36,591 bases of DNA from assembly GCA_024280145.1 (NCBI GenBank), contig JAJRQR010000011.1:1-36591 (forward strand), written 5' to 3'. Positions 33,135-36,591 of the stretch are shown here, in pieces (the first letter of the stretch is position 1; each line of letters starts with the position of its first letter). Source of the DNA: Bacteroidota bacterium. GTDB lineage: Bacteria > Bacteroidota > Bacteroidia > Flavobacteriales > Flavobacteriaceae. A model generated the notes under the pieces. The model was not told the origin of the DNA. It made no database searches and saw only the letters and a list, made by a program, of their open reading frames with translations. Made by a program: the position numbers and the translations under genes.

Positions 33135-33635
33135 TTATTCTTTTAAAAGTACACCGTCAGCTTCAAAAGAAAATGTTTTTTCAACTTCTGTGATTGCTGC
33201 AATTTCATCTACACCTTTACCAGCATCTTCTGCATAATGGCGTTGTTCTTCAACTGATACTTCAGAAACGAATGCTTTTCCGTTTACAATTACTTCTTTA
33301 TCGGCGATATTTTTAGGCATAAAGAAACCGTAATCTTTAAACTTCACCATCACCTCATCATCACCTAAATCTAGTCGCATCCAACATCCTTTAGACTGAC
33401 AAACTTCATTTACTTTGGTTGTCATTTTTATAGAAACAGTATCGCCTGCTTTTAGGTTTTTATATACTTCAACTGCTTCAGCTTTTGAGATTACATTCTC
33501 ATCGGTAATTTTATCACCAAAGGAAGCATATGCAATTTCTTTTTTTGCAACTTCTTCTTGTTTTTCTGATTTTGTTTCAGATTTACACGCTAATAACAGT
33601 AATGGAATACTAAATAATACGACTAATTTTTTCAT
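33135..33635 (-). CDS. DUF4920 domain lipoprotein
   Basis: 166 residues, with signal MKKLVVLFSIPLLLLACKS and the lipobox LLAC (Cys17). The domain shows KITDENVISKAEAVEVY, VNEVCQSKGCWMRLDLGDD (with Cys-x4-Cys-Trp), VKFKDYGFFMPKNIADKEVIVNGKAF and HYAEDAGKG, the marks of DUF4920. The family is common in Bacteroidota, with unknown function; the OB-like fold and Cys pair suggest metal or redox chemistry. It precedes the cytochrome gene by two bases. A TATTTTTG box lies 48 bases upstream. Confidence 0.88.
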   Translation of the reverse strand: MKKLVVLFSIPLLLLACKSETKSEKQEEVAKKEIAYASFGDKITDENVISKAEAVEVYKNLKAGDTVSIKMTTKVNEVCQSKGCWMRLDLGDDEVMVKFKDYGFFMPKNIADKEVIVNGKAFVSEVSVEEQRHYAEDAGKGVDEIAAITEVEKTFSFEADGVLLKE

Positions 33636-33682
33636 AATAATAAATTTGGTTTACACTAATTTAATTGAATTTAAAGTGATTA

Positions 33683-33690
33683 CAAAAATA
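33683..33690 (-). promoter_or_regulatory. -7 box TATTTTTG for the DUF4920-cytochrome operon
   Basis: TATTTTTG on the minus strand matches TAnnTTTG and lies 48 bases before the DUF4920 ATG. It is divergent from the ilvE box at 33725-33732. No clear -33 box is seen. Confidence 0.4.
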
Positions 33691-33724
33691 AGACATTTTT
33701 AGGTAAAATTAGCCTTTTATTAAG

Positions 33725-33732
33725 TACTTTTG
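33725..33732 (+). promoter_or_regulatory. -7 box TACTTTTG for ilvE
   Basis: TACTTTTG fits TAnnTTTG and is followed by the ATG at 33753 after 20 bases. The distance suits a short leader. The -33 element is not obvious. Confidence 0.45.
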
Positions 33733-33752
33733 CAGTACGAAAAATACCCTTC

Positions 33753-34822
33753 ATGAACCTCAAAACACAAGCTTCTATTACCGTAAAAAAATTGACACTT
33801 CACGTATAAATGAAGTAGATTTTAACAACCTTTCTTTTGGTCACGAGTTTACAGATTATATGTTTGAATGTGATTATAAAGATGGAACATGGAGCAATCC
33901 TACGATCAAACCTTTTGGTCCTTTAAGCATTTCGCCGGCAGCAAAAGTTTTTCATTACGGACAAGCTGTTTTTGAAGGAATGAAAGCTTATAAAGACGAT
34001 AATGGTAAAATTTGGTTGTTTAGACCTGAAGATAATTTTAATAGAATAAATAAATCTTCTTTAAGATTGGCAATCCCTGAATTTCCAAAAGATTTCTTTT
34101 TTGAAGGATTGGAAACAATGTTACAATTAGATAATAACTGGATTAAACCAGGATTAGGAAACTCACTTTATATAAGACCTTTTGTGATTGCAACTCAATC
34201 TGGAGTTTCTGCATCTCCATCTGAAGAATATAAATTCATGATTCTATTTTCTCCCGCACAAGCTTATTATACCGGAGATGTAAAGGTAGTTATTGCAGAA
34301 CATTATAGTCGTTCAGCAGATGGTGGTGTTGGTGCTGCAAAAGCTGCTGGAAATTATGCCGCACAATTTTACCCAACCAATTTAGCTAAAGAAAAAGGGT
34401 TCCATCAAGTAATTTGGACAGATTCTAACGAACATAACTATTTGGAAGAAGCAGGAACTATGAATGTTTTCTTCCGAATTAACGATACCTTAATTACCGC
34501 TCCAATTAGTGATCGGATTTTAGACGGAATTACTAGAAGAAGTGTTATTGCTCTTGCAAAAAGAGATAAAATTTCTGTTGAAGAGCGTAGAATTTCAATT
34601 TCAGAAATTATTGAAGCATCTAATAACGGAACTTTAAAAGAAGTATTTGGGTCAGTAACTGCTGCTGTAATAAGCCCAGTTAGCGATTATAGCTATAAAG
34701 GTGATGTATATCATTTACCCAAATGCCCAGAAGGTTTTGCTGCTAGGTTTAAAAAAGAATTGACCGAAATTCAATATAATCTTACTGAAGATGAGTTTGG
34801 TTGGAGGTATTTGGTGGAATAG
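33753..34822 (+). pseudogene. ilvE: Branched-chain amino acid aminotransferase IlvE, N-terminal frameshift
   Basis: From Met at 33860 the frame gives 320 residues of fold-type IV aminotransferase, with VFHYGQAVFEGMKAYK, SLYIRPFVIATQSG, GGVGAAKAAGNYAAQ, LEEAGTMNVFF and DGITRRSVIALAKR. These include the PLP-lysine loop. It makes Val, Leu and Ile from keto acids and glutamate. Before it, ATG at 33753 opens MNLKTQASITVKK, and the following frame gives IDTSRINEVDFNN, the normal N-terminus. They are split because the A-run 33785-33791 has seven bases and eight are needed. With one A restored the gene is complete at about 356 residues. The internal Met may allow a shortened protein. Confidence 0.9.
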
Positions 34823-34843
34823 TTTAATAATAAATTTCCCAAA

Positions 34844-34899
34844 ACAGTATTTTAACTTACAAAAAGAAATACCCTAAGGAAAATGCAAATACTGTCTTT
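34844..34899 (+). terminator. Possible terminator after ilvE
   Basis: ACAGTATTT (34844-34852) pairs perfectly with AAATACTGT (34887-34895), followed by CTTTTT. The loop of 34 bases is long, so the call is tentative. Confidence 0.4.
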
Positions 34900-34914
34900 T
34901 TAGCTTCTAAATCT

Positions 34915-35417
34915 TTATAGACAATACATAAGAGTATCTAAATTGCAATAAGTATATTCTATAATTAAATAGCTTATTTCAAGATTAAATGAAAACTGAA
35001 TTCCACTGGTTTCGAAATCAATAGAGCTATCGGATTGGTCATTATTGTAAAAGTCCACACTTGTTTCTTCATTGATTTAAATTTCTGATTGCAGTCCAAA
35101 TTCAGCTGTAAAACCTTCAAAAAAATAATATTTTCCATTTACAGAGACATCTATTTAAGTAAAATCGGATGGTGTGCCTACACCTCTTAATTTTATGATA
35201 TAAATAGCCTCTGGTTGTAGTGGAAAATATTTTGATAATTTGTACTTGCCTATAATTCCGATTTGATAACCATACCCATCTTAATAAGAACTGCTTCCCC
35301 CAACATTAAATCCAGAGTAATTAAAGCCCTCTTTTGCTCCAAATTTAAAATCGTTTTGCGCTGTTGAATTTAGCCCTATTAGTAATACAATCATCAATGT
35401 ATATTTTTTAATTTCAT
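34915..35417 (-). pseudogene. Outer-membrane beta-barrel protein (PorT/opacity-like) with three in-frame stops
   Basis: On the minus strand from the ATG at 35417, with the six-base A-run (35404-35409) read as seven, the gene opens MKLKKYTLMIVLLIGLNSTAQ, a signal peptide ending in AQ. The mature part has DFKFGAKEGFNYSG, YGYQIGIIGKYKLSKYF, PLQPEAIYI and a later NGKYYFFEGFTAEFGLQ. These are the alternating strands of the small flavobacterial porin-like barrels. Three TAA codons interrupt the frame: after GGSSSY, after TPSDFT (where relatives usually have Tyr before ID) and after GLQSEI. The frame ends at the TAA 34917-34915. No ATG-initiated ORF covers the region as written, so the gene is clearly decayed. 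Confidence 0.7.
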
Positions 35418-35420
35418 AAG

Positions 35421-35440
35421 ATTTTTAAAGATTTTTAAAG
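35421..35440. repeat. Perfect tandem duplication of 10 bases
   Basis: ATTTTTAAAG occurs twice in tandem at 35421-35430 and 35431-35440, just before the start of the decayed barrel gene. It is a slippage-type duplication and would shift the frame of the preceding membrane protein's tail. Removing one copy puts that tail on a stop overlapping the barrel gene's ATG. Confidence 0.8.
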
Positions 35441-35590
35441 ATTTAAGTTTGCTTGAGGCTATTAATGCTATTGAACCAACGAGAATGAAACTGATTAATC
35501 GAAAACCTATAGAATAAATTATTGACACAAACATTGTGTACCCCTTATCATAGTAGTAAACCCCTATTGCAACAGAAATAAAAAGCCATA

Positions 35591-35887
35591 TTACAAAAAA
35601 AACACAAATAAAGCTCCCATAATACCCATGATTAACATATAAATCTTCGCGTCTTTTTTTGTTGCTATGATAATCTCATCTCTTAAAAATTTAGTAACTA
35701 TTTTAAAAGGTGTTTTTATTACATTAAATAATAACTGCATTAATAAATACAAAATATCTTTAAACTCTTTTTTATCAGACTTGTTTTCAACTTCTATTTC
35801 CATTTTTGAATTGACAGGCTTATTAATTTTATCGTCAATCAACTTCTCTATTTTATTAAAAATTTCTTCTGATTTCATATTTTTCAT
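35591..35887 (-). CDS. Membrane protein with holin-like topology, truncated by a homopolymer frameshift
   Basis: 98 residues as written: a charged, helical N-terminal half (residues 1-45) and a hydrophobic helix at the end (YMLIMGIMGALFVFFL). The stop TAA follows a T-run on the minus strand (plus-strand A 35595-35602, eight bases). If the run had nine, the reading would continue as VIWLFISVAIGVYYYDKG and SIIYSIGFRLISFILVGSIALIAS, two more helices, to about 35394. This gives a 3-helix layout similar to the DUF1469/holin-like family. It follows the MazG-like gene by 3 bases. The function is unknown. Confidence 0.6.
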   Translation of the reverse strand: MKNMKSEEIFNKIEKLIDDKINKPVNSKMEIEVENKSDKKEFKDILYLLMQLLFNVIKTPFKIVTKFLRDEIIIATKKDAKIYMLIMGIMGALFVFFL

Positions 35888-35890
35888 TCT

Positions 35891-36277
35891 TTATTTTATT
35901 AGAATAGACTTAATATCCGGTTTAAAATAATTAGGCCCTTTTAATACTTTTCCGTCTTCTCGGTAAATTGGTTTGCCATCGGCTCCTAATTTACTCATAT
36001 TACTTTTTTGAATTTCGTTAAAAACTTCTTCAATTTTGTGTTGCATTCCGTGTTCGATAATGGTTCCACATAAAATATACAACATATCACCCAAAGCATC
36101 GGCAACTTCAACTAAATCGTTGTTGTTGGCTGCTTCTAGGTATTCTTCGTTTTCTTCCTTCATTAAATTAAAACGAAGTAAGTTTTTTTCATTTGTTAGT
36201 TCTGAAGTTGGAGAATCTTTCATTCCTAATCCAAAAGCTTTGTGAAATGCTTGTACTGCTGCTATTTTGTTTTTCAT
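35891..36277 (-). CDS. MazG/PRA-PH-like nucleoside triphosphate pyrophosphohydrolase
   Basis: 128 residues from the ATG at 36277 (MKNKIAAVQAFHKAFG). The upstream in-frame ATG at 36343 gives an extra 22 residues without support. Motifs are LMKEENEEYLEAA and EVADALGDMLYI, the EExxE and ExxD metal sites of all-alpha NTP pyrophosphatases, and the C-terminal YREDGKVLKGPNYFKPDI. It hydrolyses NTPs or dNTPs to the monophosphate, perhaps cleaning damaged nucleotides. It is divergent from the small membrane protein at 36386. Confidence 0.9.
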   Translation of the reverse strand: MKNKIAAVQAFHKAFGLGMKDSPTSELTNEKNLLRFNLMKEENEEYLEAANNNDLVEVADALGDMLYILCGTIIEHGMQHKIEEVFNEIQKSNMSKLGADGKPIYREDGKVLKGPNYFKPDIKSILIK

Positions 36278-36356
36278 AGTATTTACCCAACTAGATTGGG
36301 GTTCAATTTTATTCAACTTAATTTTATTCAAAATACAAAACATAGAAATAGTATTG

Positions 36357-36364
36357 TATTTTTG
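36357..36364 (+). promoter_or_regulatory. -7 box TATTTTTG for the small membrane protein gene
   Basis: TATTTTTG matches TAnnTTTG and lies 21 bases before the ATG at 36386. No -33 box is visible. Confidence 0.4.
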
Positions 36365-36385
36365 CGCCTATAAATCTACAAAAAT

Positions 36386-36574
36386 ATGTTTAGTTCTGGT
36401 CAATGGACGTTTGTTGTTTTCTTTGTTATCGCTTTTGTGATACTTATGGGTTATAGCTACCGAAAAGATATTGCTTTACATAAAAAACATTATAAGGGTA
36501 GCATTTGGATTCTAGTTGGTTTTATTGCCTTTGTTATTTTTCTTTTCTTCTTAAAAGGTTGGTTAAAACATTAG
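36386..36574 (+). CDS. Small conserved-looking membrane protein
   Basis: 62 residues with two membrane helices: WTFVVFFVIAFVILMGYSY and GSIWILVGFIAFVIFLFFLK, separated by a basic loop (RKDIALHKKHYK). It has no signal peptide or cysteines. It has its own TAnnTTTG box and is divergent from the MazG-like gene. I do not recognise a family with certainty, although proteins of this size and layout are frequent in Flavobacteriaceae. No function can be given. Confidence 0.6.
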   Translation: MFSSGQWTFVVFFVIAFVILMGYSYRKDIALHKKHYKGSIWILVGFIAFVIFLFFLKGWLKH

Positions 36575-36591
36575 TATTAAGTAATCGTTTA

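Noticed and set aside
1447-35417. Stop codon reassignment as explanation for the internal TAA, TAG and TGA codons
   Set aside because: All three stop codons occur internally, at sites where different residues are expected (acidic, Ser, Tyr and others), while the same codons also end intact genes such as SusC and MATE. A single recoding rule does not fit.
36278-36343. Longer start for the MazG-like protein
   Set aside because: The extra 22 residues show no homology-like features, and MKNKIAAVQAFH is a natural start.
1-36591. tRNA, rRNA, transposase or phage genes
   Set aside because: None of the gaps between genes shows a tRNA-like cloverleaf or known RNA signature, and no transposase, integrase or capsid motif was seen. 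The holin-like protein alone is not evidence for a phage.

Overview
The window looks like chromosome from an AT-rich member of the Bacteroidota, most likely family Flavobacteriaceae. The evidence is a SusC/SusD pair, many lipoproteins with a short lipobox, several TAnnTTTG promoter boxes, a DnaJ with only two zinc motifs, and families typical of that group (DUF4920, DUF2911, DUF1801, LAB_N). No RNA genes, insertion sequences, CRISPR arrays or phage genes were seen. No gene-free stretch exceeds about 300 bases, apart from the decayed genes described below.

Layout. (1) 1-623: an ECF sigma factor with a probable anti-sigma partner cut by the window edge, and a candidate self-recognised promoter. 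(2) 874-2522: a DUF2911 gene and meaB, both broken. (3) 2497-10968: a cell-envelope glycan block with two GT2/GT39 pairs (one with a duplicated LAB_N membrane protein between them), an LTA-synthase-like sulfatase-fold enzyme and a sugar-nucleotide epimerase; a PAP2 phosphatase converges on it. (4) 11528-14354: a small acidic protein, a broken yhhN, a MATE transporter and a DUF1801 protein. (5) 14398-16118: a MarR regulator, an NADPH-FMN reductase and a YceI lipoprotein behind a promoter in which two palindromic operators sit on the -33 and -7 boxes. (6) 16263-22397: an orphan susCD pair preceded by a membrane-anchored AraC-type regulator. (7) 22656-29798: a tight co-directional run natA, natB, mscS, sigma-54 activator, ppk2 (broken), M28 peptidase and two overlapping small ORFs. 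(8) 30046-31793: grpE-dnaJ. (9) 31915-34822: mnmD (broken), a c-type cytochrome lipoprotein, a DUF4920 lipoprotein and ilvE (broken). (10) 34915-36574: a decayed beta-barrel gene, a truncated membrane protein, a MazG-like pyrophosphohydrolase and a small membrane protein.

The most unusual property is the number of interrupted conserved genes: DUF2911, meaB, yhhN, ppk2, mnmD, ilvE, a beta-barrel protein and a membrane protein. Every homopolymer indel I can infer has the same sense: one base too few in an A/T run. On top of these are seven in-frame stop codons, covering all three stop types, in meaB, yhhN, mnmD and the barrel gene. The pattern means either systematic under-calling of homopolymers in the assembly plus true nonsense decay, or a genome in active decay. 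From the sequence alone I cannot decide between them.

No clearly undescribed system stands out. The best functional leads are the GT2/LAB_N/GT39 module, the MarR operator-promoter overlap, the sigma-54 activator that lacks a DNA-binding domain, and the c'-type-like cytochrome lipoprotein.
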